From: Allosediminivita pacifica
GTDB lineage: Bacteria; Pseudomonadota; Alphaproteobacteria; Rhodobacterales; Rhodobacteraceae
Assembly: GCF_003054175.1 (NCBI RefSeq)
Contig: NZ_QBKN01000011.1
Location: 1-64,000 of the forward strand
Direction of reading: 5' to 3'
DNA length: 64,000 bases
Shown piece after piece: positions 43,777 to 52,235 of the stretch (within the stretch, counting starts at the first letter, position 1; each line of letters opens with the position of its first letter). The notes beneath the pieces are model-generated. The model was not told the origin of the DNA and ran no database searches. It worked only from the letters and a program-made list of their open reading frames with translations. Both the position numbers and the translations under genes were made by a program.

Positions 43777-44765
43777 GGTTCGGTCGCGTCGCGCTGGACG
43801 AGGCCGAGGGCGCGGTGCTGGCACACTCGGTGCCGCTGGAGCGGGGACGGCTGCGCAAGGGGACTTTGCTGGGCGCGGGCGAAGTGGCCGCGCTGCGGGA
43901 CGCGGGTGTGACCACGGTTGTGGTCGCGCGGCTGGAGCCGGGCGACGTGGGCGAGGATGCCGCCGCCGCGCGGCTGGCCTCTGCCTTGGTGCCGGATCCG
44001 GAGGCCGCCGGACTGAGGATCGGAGAGGCTGCGACGGGGCGGGTGAACATCCATGCCGATGTGCCCGGCGTGTTGGAGGTCGATGCCGCGCGCGTGGACC
44101 GGGTGAATGAACTCGATCCCATGGTGACGCTGGCCACCCTGCCGCGCTGGCAGCGGGTTGCGGCGGGCAGCATGGTGGCGACGGTCAAAATCATCTCTTA
44201 TGCGGTGCAGGAGGGCTCGGTGCGGGGTGCCTGCGACGCGGCGCCCGGCGCGCTGCGTGTCCGCCCGGTGCAATATGGCTCGGCGAAGCTGATCCAGACC
44301 CGGGTGCGCGAGGGCGAGAGTGGCGAGAAGGGACAGCGCGCCATGAAAACCCGGCTCGACCGCTTGGGCGTGGCGCTGGGCCCGCGGCAGGTCATTGCGC
44401 ATGAACGCGATGCGCTGGCCGAGGCAATCGAAGCGGCAGATGAGGAAGTGGTGCTGATCCTGACAGGCTCGGCCACCTCGGACCCCGACGACGTGGCGCC
44501 GGGGGCGCTGCGCGATGCGGGGGGCACCGTCACGCATTTCGGCATGCCCGTGGACCCGGGCAACCTGCTGTTCTTCGGCCGCCACCGGGGGCGTCCGGTC
44601 ATCGGTCTGCCGGGCTGCGCGCGCTCGCCCGCGCTCAACGGCGCGGACTGGGTGCTGGAACGGCTGCTCTGCGGTGTCGCGCTGAGCTCCGCCGACATCA
44701 TGGGGATGGGAGTCGGGGGGCTCCTGAAGGAGAGCCCCGCCAGGGGTCGTCCGCGCGAGGCTTAG
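43773..44765 (+). CDS. Molybdopterin-binding protein (MoeA-like fold)
   Basis: 330 residues starting at a TTG that overlaps the xdhC stop (TTGA). The C-terminal half carries MoCF_biosynth-type segments (VVLILTGSATSDPDDVAP, then GMPVDPGNLLFFGRHRGRPV). The N-terminal half has the AEGAVLAHSVPL start seen in MoeA-like proteins. It is shorter than MoeA. With XdhC it probably prepares molybdenum cofactor for a particular hydroxylase. Confidence 0.82.
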   Translation: MRFGRVALDEAEGAVLAHSVPLERGRLRKGTLLGAGEVAALRDAGVTTVVVARLEPGDVGEDAAAARLASALVPDPEAAGLRIGEAATGRVNIHADVPGVLEVDAARVDRVNELDPMVTLATLPRWQRVAAGSMVATVKIISYAVQEGSVRGACDAAPGALRVRPVQYGSAKLIQTRVREGESGEKGQRAMKTRLDRLGVALGPRQVIAHERDALAEAIEAADEEVVLILTGSATSDPDDVAPGALRDAGGTVTHFGMPVDPGNLLFFGRHRGRPVIGLPGCARSPALNGADWVLERLLCGVALSSADIMGMGVGGLLKESPARGRPREA

Positions 44766-46000
44766 CGCAAGTAGGGCATGGGATCGGTGCTGTCCATGCC
44801 GTTGCGGACCTCGAAGTGCACGAAGCTGGGATCGCCCTCGGAGACCGTGCCGATGGTCTGGCCCCGGCTGACCGTGTCGCCCTGCTGCACGGTCGCTTCG
44901 AGGTTCTTGTAGACCGTGATGACGTTGTCGGGGTGGCGGATGAGCACCGTCAGCTTGCCGTCCGACATGCGGCCGAGATAGGCCACGCTGCCCCCGGCGG
45001 CGGCCTTGACCTGCGTGCCCGCCGAGGCCGAGATGTCGATCCCCTCGTTCACGCCGGCGGCGTATTCGCGGATGATGCTGCCCTGCACCGGCATCTGCAT
45101 TGCGCCGGAGGAGGCCGGGGCCTGATCCTGACCGATGTCGGCGACGGGTTCGCGCGGTTCGCTCGACGACGAAGTCGAGGAGCTGCTGCTTTGCGAGGAG
45201 CTGCTCGTGCCGCTGTCATTGGAAGTGTCCTCGGGCAGCGGCGTTGCGGACGAGGGCGGCGGCGGTGTCGCCGACTGGCTGCCGGGGGCGTTCGTCTCGT
45301 CGGTGGCCTGCGACCGGGTCGAGGACTGTTCGTCGCTCGCCACGGGGATCAGCAGGTACTGGCCCTCGCGGATGGTGAACTGTTCGTCGAGCGCGTTCCA
45401 TTCGGCCAGCGCCCGGGGGCTTACGTTATAGAGCCGGGCGATGGTAAAGGCGGTCTCGCCACGGGCCACGCGGTGGCGGACAGGCTCCACGCCGCCGCTC
45501 TGCGACGAGGCCGGCTGGCTTTGGCTGGGGGTGCTGGCGGGCGCGTTGTCGATGGCGTTGCCGGCGAGCGTTTCGACATCGACCTGGGCAGGGCTGTTGG
45601 GCCCGCTGACGGTGCCGCCGGGGGCCGCTTCGTCGACACGCGAGGGCAGGGCGACGATCTCGCCCCGGCGCAGGCTGTCGCCGGTCTGGATGCCGTTGTA
45701 GCTGGCAAGCTCGTTCGCGGGGATGCCCACGCGCGCGGCGACGTCTGCGACGGTATCGCCGCGCCGGGCCACGGCCACCTGGTAGGTGGAGTAGGAGATA
45801 ACCCCGCGGCTGTCGGGTTCGGGGCGGGGTTCCACCGCGTTGACCGCCGCGTCCGACGTGTCGACGCTGCCGCCGAGACCGCCGCGCACGTCGAGATCCA
45901 GCGGCCCGGAACAGGCCGAGAGTGCTGCGACGAGGGCGATGGCGGAGACCATCCGGGTGGTCGTGCGTGCGGGGATCGTGGCCTGGCCTGTCACGGTCAT
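44762..46000 (-). CDS. nlpD: NlpD-like lipoprotein with two LysM domains and a degenerate LytM domain
   Basis: 412 residues. The lipobox ALSAC places the lipidated Cys at 30. Two LysM domains (about 71-118 and 175-218) bind peptidoglycan, and a Ser/Thr-rich linker leads to a C-terminal M23/LytM domain. The usual HxxxD zinc motif reads NEGID and the active-site histidine of the YxH motif is Asn (VYKN), although VHFEV remains. It should thus be an amidase activator like E. coli NlpD/EnvC rather than a hydrolase. It lies downstream of surE-pcm. Confidence 0.9.
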   Translation of the reverse strand: MTVTGQATIPARTTTRMVSAIALVAALSACSGPLDLDVRGGLGGSVDTSDAAVNAVEPRPEPDSRGVISYSTYQVAVARRGDTVADVAARVGIPANELASYNGIQTGDSLRRGEIVALPSRVDEAAPGGTVSGPNSPAQVDVETLAGNAIDNAPASTPSQSQPASSQSGGVEPVRHRVARGETAFTIARLYNVSPRALAEWNALDEQFTIREGQYLLIPVASDEQSSTRSQATDETNAPGSQSATPPPPSSATPLPEDTSNDSGTSSSSQSSSSSTSSSSEPREPVADIGQDQAPASSGAMQMPVQGSIIREYAAGVNEGIDISASAGTQVKAAAGGSVAYLGRMSDGKLTVLIRHPDNVITVYKNLEATVQQGDTVSRGQTIGTVSEGDPSFVHFEVRNGMDSTDPMPYLR

Positions 46001-46057
46001 CTCGATATCCTCACTGCGCGCCCCTTGTGGCGGGACGTCTGGCTGCGTTCGGGCGGG

Positions 46058-46699
46058 TCAATCCTTGCCCAGCCCTTCGACGAGGGGGACGAACCGCACG
46101 GCGCGCAGGTCGTCGTAGTGAAAGCCGTCCTCGCGCCGGGTGACGCGGATCAGGTGTTGCACGGTGTCCGACTGCCCCACGGGCACCACCATGATACCGC
46201 CAATCTTGAGCTGGGCCAAGAGCGGGCCGGGCGGATCCTCGGCCGCGGCGGTGACGAGAATGCGGTCGAAGGGCGCCTGGTCGGGCAGCCCGAAGGAGCC
46301 GTCGGCGGTAAAGGCGGTGATGTTCGACAGGCCCAGCCGTTCGAAGACGGCGCGGGCGTCGCGCACCAGCCGGGAGAAGCGGTCGACGGTATAGATGCGA
46401 CGGGCGAGCTGGCTGAGCACGGCGGCCTGGTAGCCCGAGCCGGTGCCGACTTCGAGCACCTTGTCACGGGGACTGAGATCAAGCGCCTCGGTCATCAGCG
46501 CCACGACGGAGGGCTGCGAGATGGTCTGGCCGCAGGGGATGGGCAGCGGCGTGTCCTCGTAGGCGCGGTCGGAGAAGTAGCCCTGGATGAAGGCCCCGCG
46601 GTCGATCTTTTCCATGGCCTCGAGCACGGTCTTGTTCGTCACGCCCTTGGAGCGCAGCGCGAACAGGAGCTGCATCTTGGCATCGGCGTCGAAGGTCAT
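46058..46699 (-). CDS. pcm: Protein-L-isoaspartate O-methyltransferase
   Basis: 213 residues. The SAM motif [15 protein letters not shown] and the preceding [18 protein letters not shown] are diagnostic. It methylates isoaspartyl residues so damaged proteins can be repaired. The ATG overlaps the surE stop by 4 nt, giving the classic surE-pcm-nlpD order on the minus strand. Confidence 0.95.
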   Translation of the reverse strand: MTFDADAKMQLLFALRSKGVTNKTVLEAMEKIDRGAFIQGYFSDRAYEDTPLPIPCGQTISQPSVVALMTEALDLSPRDKVLEVGTGSGYQAAVLSQLARRIYTVDRFSRLVRDARAVFERLGLSNITAFTADGSFGLPDQAPFDRILVTAAAEDPPGPLLAQLKIGGIMVVPVGQSDTVQHLIRVTRREDGFHYDDLRAVRFVPLVEGLGKD

Positions 46700-47481
46700 G
46701 AAAGGGCCTTCTTCAGCTCGGCCAGCGTGTCGTGGCACGTGAGGTCCGCGCGCATTGGGGTGACGGTGATGTAGCCGTCGAGGTTGAGATCGGCGTCGGA
46801 ACCCGCGTCGGTCTTGGCCTGCTGGTCTGTGCCCTTGGCCCAGAGGAATCGGCGCCCCGAGGGGGAGAGATGCGGCTCGACCGTGAAGAGAGTTCCCTCG
46901 CGCACGCCCTGGTGGGCGGCGCGGGTGCCTGCCACGTCGTCGGCGGGCACGGGCGGGAAGTTCACGTTGTAGAAGAGCCGGTAGCCGGTCTGTCCCTGCG
47001 GGTCGGTCTCGAGAATCCGCCGGATGGTATCGGCGCCGAAGCGGCGGGCGGGCTCGAAGGGATCGTCGATGTCGCGGTTGGCGGGGCCATAGTACTGCGA
47101 AAGGGCGATGGCGGGCAGGCCCTGCAGCGCGCCCTCCATGGCGCCGCCCAGAGTGCCGGAATACATGGCGTTTTCCGCAGAGTTGTTGCCGCGGTTGACC
47201 CCCGAGAGCACGAGGTCCGGGGGCGTGTCCTTGAGAACGTCGTGGAGGCCTGCGAGCACGCAGTCGGCGGGGCTGCCCTCGGCGGCAAAGCGGCGGGGGC
47301 CCATCTCGGCGATCATGGTGGGGTGGGCATAGGAAATGCAGTGTCCGACGCCCGACTGCTCGAAGGCCGGTGCGACGGTCCAGACCTCGCCCTCCGGCCC
47401 GGCGAGATCCTCGGCGATCTCGTGCAGCACGGAAAGGCCCGGCGCGTTGATGCCGTCGTCGTTGGTGATGAGAATGCGCAT
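46696..47481 (-). CDS. surE: 5'/3'-nucleotidase SurE
   Basis: 261 residues. [15 protein letters not shown] supplies the two metal-binding aspartates, and [18 protein letters not shown] the Asn and loop. SurE dephosphorylates nucleotides and helps in stationary phase. First gene of surE-pcm-nlpD. Confidence 0.95.
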   Translation of the reverse strand: MRILITNDDGINAPGLSVLHEIAEDLAGPEGEVWTVAPAFEQSGVGHCISYAHPTMIAEMGPRRFAAEGSPADCVLAGLHDVLKDTPPDLVLSGVNRGNNSAENAMYSGTLGGAMEGALQGLPAIALSQYYGPANRDIDDPFEPARRFGADTIRRILETDPQGQTGYRLFYNVNFPPVPADDVAGTRAAHQGVREGTLFTVEPHLSPSGRRFLWAKGTDQQAKTDAGSDADLNLDGYITVTPMRADLTCHDTLAELKKALS

Positions 47482-47602
47482 GCGGAAACTGCCCCCTGGA
47501 TGCGCGCCTGCATAGGAAATTGCGGCAGCGTCGGCAAGCGCTCGCCGGTGCCTGTAAGGCCCCGTAGGCGTCATCGCCACGATTTGTGGCGGGCAGAAGG
47601 GA

Positions 47603-48070
47603 TCAGAGGGGCAGGGCGGTGGTGGCCTTGATCTCTTCCATGGACAGGAGGGCGGTCACGTTGTGCACCTTCACCTCTGAAATCAGCGCTTGGTAAAACA
47701 CGTCATAGGCCCGCGCGTTCTCGACCCGCACCTTCAGGATGTAGTCGATATCCCCCGCCAGCCGGTGCGCCTCCTGCACCTCGGGCCGCGCCTGAAGAGC
47801 ATGCAGGAAGCGCTGCTGCCAGTCGGCCTCGTGCTCGGAGGTGCGGATGAGGACGAAGAAGCAGGCCTCGAAGCCGAGGGCCTCGGGATCGAGGCGCACG
47901 GTCTGGGCGCCGATGACGCCGGCCTCGCGCATTTTCCGGATGCGGTTCCAGACCGGTGTCTTGGATGACCCCACCGCGCGGGCGATTTCGTCGAGGGATT
48001 GCGCCGCGTCGCGCTGAAGCTCCCGGAGGATTTTCCGATCCGTGTCGTCGATCCGCATCTCCGTTCGCAT
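47603..48070 (-). CDS. Lrp/AsnC family transcriptional regulator
   Basis: 155 residues: an AsnC-type HTH (about 5-60; [20 protein letters not shown]) and a RAM ligand-binding domain. The start at 48070 has AAGGAG 7 nt upstream; an in-frame ATG at 48091 would precede that site. It is divergent from the cobA-cysI operon, and in Rhodobacteraceae this arrangement suggests it controls sulfur assimilation, perhaps through the palindrome at 48115. Confidence 0.9.
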   Translation of the reverse strand: MRTEMRIDDTDRKILRELQRDAAQSLDEIARAVGSSKTPVWNRIRKMREAGVIGAQTVRLDPEALGFEACFFVLIRTSEHEADWQQRFLHALQARPEVQEAHRLAGDIDYILKVRVENARAYDVFYQALISEVKVHNVTALLSMEEIKATTALPL

Positions 48071-48114
48071 TTGGCCGCTCCTTCCGAACACATGTCCCGT
48101 CTGTGCCCGAGCTT

Positions 48115-48128
48115 AGAACGGACGTTCT
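48115..48128. promoter_or_regulatory. Palindrome between the Lrp-type gene and cobA, candidate operator
   Basis: AGAACG-GA-CGTTCT is a perfect 6-bp inverted repeat 45 nt upstream of the lrp-type start and about 79 nt upstream of cobA. Its place in the divergent promoter region suits autoregulation and control of the sulfur operon. Confidence 0.45.
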
Positions 48129-48206
48129 TGTTTCGCTAGGGCACTGGTCACAAAGCGGGACAAAATTCTATCTTTTGGGAAGACACGACGCAGCGGAGAC
48201 ACTTTC

Positions 48207-48968
48207 ATGATGCCTCAGGACATTCACCCGATCGCCTTCGTCGGCGCCGGCCCCGGCGACCCCGACCTGCTGACGGTCAAGGCGGTGAACTGCCTGATGT
48301 GGGCCGACGTGGTCCTGCACGACCGGCTGGTGCCGGCCGAGATCCTCGCCCTCGCCCCGCAGGCGCAGTTGATCTCCGTCGGCAAGGAAGGCTTCGGCCC
48401 CTCCGTCACGCAGGACGAGATCAACCGCCTGCTGGTGGAAACCGCCCGCACCGGCGCGCGCACCGTGCGGCTCAAGGGCGGCGATCCGGCGGTCTATGCC
48501 CGCCTCGCCGAGGAGGTGGACGCCGCCGAGGAAGCCGGTCTGTCCTACCACGTGGTGCCCGGCATCACCGCCGCCTCTGCCGCGACCGCCGCGCTCGGCG
48601 AAAGCCTCACCAAGCGGGGCCGCAACGCCGCGCTCCGCCTGCTGACCGGCCACGACATGAAGGGCTTTGCCGAGCAGGACTGGAAGGCGCTCGCCCGCCC
48701 CGGCGAGGTCGCCGCGATCTACATGGGCAAGCGCGCCGCGCGCTTCATCCAGGGCCGCCTGATGATGCACGGTGCCGATCCCGCCACGCCCGTCACGCTG
48801 GTCGAGAACGCCTCCCGCGCCGACCAGCGCATCGTGCCGACGACGCTGTCGCACCTCTACGCCGATCTTTCCGAGGCCGAACTCAACGGCCCCGCCATCA
48901 CCCTTTACGGCCTCGCGCCCCGCGCCGCCCAGGCCGCCGCAGAAACATTCATCGAGGAGGCTCTCTGA
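48207..48968 (+). CDS. cobA: Uroporphyrinogen-III C-methyltransferase
   Basis: 253 residues. VGAGPGDPDLLTVKA, VRLKGGDPAVYAR and VVPGITAASAA identify the SAM-dependent methyltransferase that makes precorrin-2, the precursor of siroheme. Siroheme is the cofactor of the sulfite reductase two genes downstream. It starts with ATGATG at 48207 and overlaps the DUF2849 gene by one base. Confidence 0.93.
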   Translation: MMPQDIHPIAFVGAGPGDPDLLTVKAVNCLMWADVVLHDRLVPAEILALAPQAQLISVGKEGFGPSVTQDEINRLLVETARTGARTVRLKGGDPAVYARLAEEVDAAEEAGLSYHVVPGITAASAATAALGESLTKRGRNAALRLLTGHDMKGFAEQDWKALARPGEVAAIYMGKRAARFIQGRLMMHGADPATPVTLVENASRADQRIVPTTLSHLYADLSEAELNGPAITLYGLAPRAAQAAAETFIEEAL

Positions 48969-49270
48969 TGCCCCGCGCATTCACCCCCAAGGTCGTCACC
49001 GCCAATGCCCTGCTCGAGGGCGACGTGGTCTACCTGACCGCCGACGACACCTGGACGCGCCACCTGCACGAGGCCGAGCTGCTCACCGACGAAGCCCACG
49101 CGCAGGTCCGGCTGGTCGATGCCAGCGCCCGCGTGGACGAGGTGGTCGGCGTCTACCTCGCCGACATGAAACCCACCGACCACGGCCCCGAACCCACCCA
49201 TTTCCGCGAGGATTTCCGGCGCACCGGCCCCTCGAACCGGAACCACGGCAAGCAAGCGGAGGTCGCCTGA
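48968..49270 (+). CDS. DUF2849 protein of the sulfite reductase operon
   Basis: A 100-residue soluble protein (TPKVVTANALLEGDVVYLTA near the start, ending in a basic tail). DUF2849 occurs almost only between siroheme synthase-type and sulfite reductase genes in alphaproteobacteria. No function is established; a role in electron delivery or assembly of the reductase is a reasonable guess. It overlaps cobA by one base and precedes cysI by one base. Confidence 0.85.
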   Translation: MPRAFTPKVVTANALLEGDVVYLTADDTWTRHLHEAELLTDEAHAQVRLVDASARVDEVVGVYLADMKPTDHGPEPTHFREDFRRTGPSNRNHGKQAEVA

Positions 49271-49271
49271 C

Positions 49272-50945
49272 ATGTATCGCTACAACGATTTCGACGCGGC
49301 ATTCGTCGCTGAACGCAACCGCCAGTTCCGCGCCCAGGTCGAGCGCCGCATCGACGGCAGCCTGACCGAGGACGAGTTCAAGCCGCTGCGCCTGATGAAC
49401 GGTCTCTACCTGCAGCTGCACGCCTACATGCTGCGCGTGGCCGTGCCCTACGGCACGCTCAACAGCGCCCAGATGCGCCAGCTGGCCTATATCGCCGAGC
49501 GCTGGGACAAGGGCTACGGCCACTTCACCACGCGCCAGAACATCCAGTACAACTGGCCCAAGCTGCGCGACATCCCCGACATCCTCGACGCGCTGGCCGA
49601 GGTCGAGATGCACGCGCTGCAGACCTCGGGCAACACGATCCGCAACGTCACCGCCGACCACTTCGCCGGGGCCGCCAAGGACGAGATCGCCGATCCCCGC
49701 CCCGTGGCCGAGCTGCTGCGCCAGTGGTCGACCGACCACCCGGAATTCCAGTTCCTGCCGCGCAAGTTCAAGATCGCCGTCACCGGCAGCCCGAACGATC
49801 GCGCCGTGACCGCCGCGCATGACATCGGCATCCGCATCGTCGAACGCGACGGAGAGATCGGCTACCAGGTCCTCGTGGGCGGCGGCCTCGGCCGGACGCC
49901 GATGATCGGCAAGGTCATCAACGACTTCGTCTCGCAGGAAGACCTGCTGCCCTACGTCGAAGCCATCGTCTCGGTCTGGAACCTGCTGGGCCGCCGCGAC
50001 AACAAGTACAAGGCGCGCATCAAGATCACCGTGCACGAGCACGGCATCGACGAAATCCGCGCCATGGTCGACGAACGCTACGGCGAGCTGCGCAGCGCCT
50101 TCACCGGCGTCGACCAGCAGCTCTTCGGCGCCATCAAGGAGGCCTTCGCCCCGCCGAAATTCGCCGACAAGCCGCTCGACGCCTACCAGCAGGCCTACGA
50201 CAGCGACCCGGTGTTCCGCGCCTGGGCCGATGCCAACCTCTGGGATCACGTCGCCCCCGGCTATGCCATCGCGCAGATCAGCCTTAAGGCGCACGGCGCC
50301 ACGCCGGGCGACGCGAGCGCCGAGCAGATGCGCGTCATGGCGGATCTCGCCGAACAGTACGGCCACGACGAACTCCGCGTCAGCCACGAGCAGAACATCG
50401 TCCTGCCCCACGTGCACAAGGCCGACCTGCCGGCGATCCACGCCACGCTCAAGCAGCACGGGCTGGCCACGTCGAACATCGGCAAGATCAGCGACATCAT
50501 CGCCTGCCCGGGCATGGACTACTGCGCGCTGGCCACCGCCCGCTCGATCCCGATCGCGCAGGAAATCGCGACCCGCTTCGACGAGCTCAAGATCGAGAAC
50601 GAGATCGGCGATCTCAAGGTCAAGATCTCGGGCTGCATCAACGCCTGCGGCCACCACCACGTGGGCCACATCGGCATCCTCGGCCTCGATCGTGCGGGCG
50701 TCGAGAACTACCAGATCACCCTGGGAGGGGACCACACCGAGAAGACCAGCCTTGGCGAACGCACCGGCCCCGGTTTCGGCGCGGAGGAGATCGTTCCGGC
50801 GATCGAGACCGTGGTGCAGGCCTATCTCGACAACCGCGAAAGCGCGGACGAGGCCTTCATCGACACCTACCGCCGCGTTGGCATGGCTCCATTCAAGGAG
50901 GCACTCTATGGCGAACAGACTTCCAAACGGTCCCGGGCAGCCTGA
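49272..50945 (+). CDS. cysI: Sulfite reductase hemoprotein (nitrite/sulfite reductase family)
   Basis: 557 residues. Two ferredoxin-like half domains and the siroheme/4Fe-4S cysteine motifs are present: CPGMDYCAL and SGCINACGHHH. It reduces sulfite to sulfide with six electrons, drawn either from a flavoprotein or from ferredoxin. No cysJ is adjacent, so ferredoxin (via the nearby fpr product) is the likely donor. Nitrite as substrate cannot be excluded, but the linked cysH favours sulfite. GGAGG precedes the start. Confidence 0.92.
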   Translation: MYRYNDFDAAFVAERNRQFRAQVERRIDGSLTEDEFKPLRLMNGLYLQLHAYMLRVAVPYGTLNSAQMRQLAYIAERWDKGYGHFTTRQNIQYNWPKLRDIPDILDALAEVEMHALQTSGNTIRNVTADHFAGAAKDEIADPRPVAELLRQWSTDHPEFQFLPRKFKIAVTGSPNDRAVTAAHDIGIRIVERDGEIGYQVLVGGGLGRTPMIGKVINDFVSQEDLLPYVEAIVSVWNLLGRRDNKYKARIKITVHEHGIDEIRAMVDERYGELRSAFTGVDQQLFGAIKEAFAPPKFADKPLDAYQQAYDSDPVFRAWADANLWDHVAPGYAIAQISLKAHGATPGDASAEQMRVMADLAEQYGHDELRVSHEQNIVLPHVHKADLPAIHATLKQHGLATSNIGKISDIIACPGMDYCALATARSIPIAQEIATRFDELKIENEIGDLKVKISGCINACGHHHVGHIGILGLDRAGVENYQITLGGDHTEKTSLGERTGPGFGAEEIVPAIETVVQAYLDNRESADEAFIDTYRRVGMAPFKEALYGEQTSKRSRAA

Positions 50946-51723
50946 GCCGATGGCTCTCGATGAAACCGGTCCCGGCGGGGTGAGCGCGGCGGAACTCGCC
51001 GACAAGCGCGCCCGCGTCGCCGCCCTGAACGACCGCTATCGCCACCACGGGGCGACGGCGGTGCTCGAAGGAGCGCTGAACGACCCCGAGGCCGGAGACA
51101 TCGCCATGGTGTCGAGCTTCGGGGCGGAGTCGGTGGCGCTGCTGCACCTGGTGGCCATGGTCGACCGGAATACTCCGGTTCTCTTCATAGACACGCGGCT
51201 GCTGTTTGCGGAGACGCTGGCCTACCAGCAGGAGGTGGCCGAGCGGCTGAACCTGCGGGATGTGCGCGTGATCCGCACGGACGAGGAGACCTTGGCACAG
51301 AAAGATCCCTACGGGGCGCTGCGTTTCTCGGATACCGACTCGTGCTGTGCGCTGCGCAAGACGCTGCCGCTCGACCAGGCGCTCGAAGGTTTCGACGGCT
51401 GGATCACCGGGCGCAAGCGCTACCAGTCCTCGACCCGCGCCGCGCTCGAGTTCTTCGAACTCGAGGAGGATACGGGTCGGATCAAGGTGAACCCGATGGC
51501 GAGCTGGCGTCCCGAGGACGTGCGCGCCTACATGGACGAGAACCGCCTGCCACGGCATCCGCTGGTGTCGCAGGGCTACCCGAGCATCGGCTGCCACCCG
51601 TGCACCTCCAAGGTCGCACCGGGCGAGGATCCGAGGGCAGGGCGCTGGCGCGGGCAGGAAAAGGAAGAATGCGGCATTCACATCGTCGATGGGAAGGCCG
51701 TCAGACAAGGAGAGAAGGCATGA
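50908..51723 (+). CDS. cysH: Adenylylsulfate (APS) reductase, CysH type
   Basis: 271 residues. The CC pair in DSCCALRKT and the CxxC in GCHPCTSKV ligate a 4Fe-4S cluster that marks APS rather than PAPS reductases; the catalytic Cys is in EECGIH. It reduces activated sulfate to sulfite for the preceding enzyme. The start at 50908 is backed by CAAGGAGG and overlaps cysI by 38 nt; a second possible start is 50950. Confidence 0.9.
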   Translation: MANRLPNGPGQPEPMALDETGPGGVSAAELADKRARVAALNDRYRHHGATAVLEGALNDPEAGDIAMVSSFGAESVALLHLVAMVDRNTPVLFIDTRLLFAETLAYQQEVAERLNLRDVRVIRTDEETLAQKDPYGALRFSDTDSCCALRKTLPLDQALEGFDGWITGRKRYQSSTRAALEFFELEEDTGRIKVNPMASWRPEDVRAYMDENRLPRHPLVSQGYPSIGCHPCTSKVAPGEDPRAGRWRGQEKEECGIHIVDGKAVRQGEKA

Positions 51724-52103
51724 GCGTGATCGTCACGGACACCGGCTTTGCCGCAGACGACTGGACCGGGGATCGGGAAGGCGCGCATGCGCTGGATCTT
51801 CCCTCCGACACCGATCCCGCCGCGCTGGAAATCGGCCCCGGCGTCGAGATGATCCGGGTGGATTTCCCGAGCTTCTCGGACGGCCGCGGCTTCACGCTGG
51901 CCCGCCTGCTGCGCCGCCGCGGCTACACCGGCCGCCTGCGCGCCCGCGGTCACGTGATCGCGGACCAATACGCTATGGCGCGCCGCTGCGGCTTCGACGA
52001 GGTCGAGATCTCGGACGAACTGGCGCAACGTCAGCCCGAGGACCAGTGGCTCTTCCGGGCCGACTGGAAGGCGCACGACTACCAGGCCCGCCTGCGCGGA
52101 TAA
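51720..52103 (+). CDS. DUF934 protein of the sulfate assimilation operon
   Basis: 127 residues with the segment SFSDGRGFTLARLLRRRGYT and then GRLRARGHVIADQYAMARRC, typical of DUF934. The family nearly always accompanies cysH/cysI in alpha- and betaproteobacteria; its role is unknown. It overlaps cysH by 4 nt and is the last gene of the operon. Confidence 0.88.
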   Translation: MSVIVTDTGFAADDWTGDREGAHALDLPSDTDPAALEIGPGVEMIRVDFPSFSDGRGFTLARLLRRRGYTGRLRARGHVIADQYAMARRCGFDEVEISDELAQRQPEDQWLFRADWKAHDYQARLRG

Positions 52104-52113
52104 GCCTGACTAT

Positions 52114-52129
52114 CGTTTGTGCACAAACG
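52114..52129. promoter_or_regulatory. Perfect 16-bp palindrome upstream of fpr
   Basis: CGTTTGTGCACAAACG is a perfect palindrome starting 11 nt after the DUF934 stop and about 107 nt before the fpr ATG. It is too short of a T run to be a terminator and reads more like an operator for a dimeric repressor. Confidence 0.5.
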
Positions 52130-52235
52130 ACGGCCGAGGCCCACCGAGCGCTTCTTGTCGCGCCCCGTGGGCTTTCTTCCCACCTGGATGATAGCTAGAT
52201 GTGAGGCACCGGCGCCTACGACCGGTGAGATATGA

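Noticed and set aside
44816-46774. 652-residue frame opposite nlpD and pcm
   Set aside because: No motifs; crosses two genes of the conserved surE-pcm-nlpD cluster.
49083-51005. 640-residue antisense frame over cysI
   Set aside because: Asp/Val/Ala-rich reversal of a C-ending codon-biased gene; CysI motifs are intact on the sense strand.
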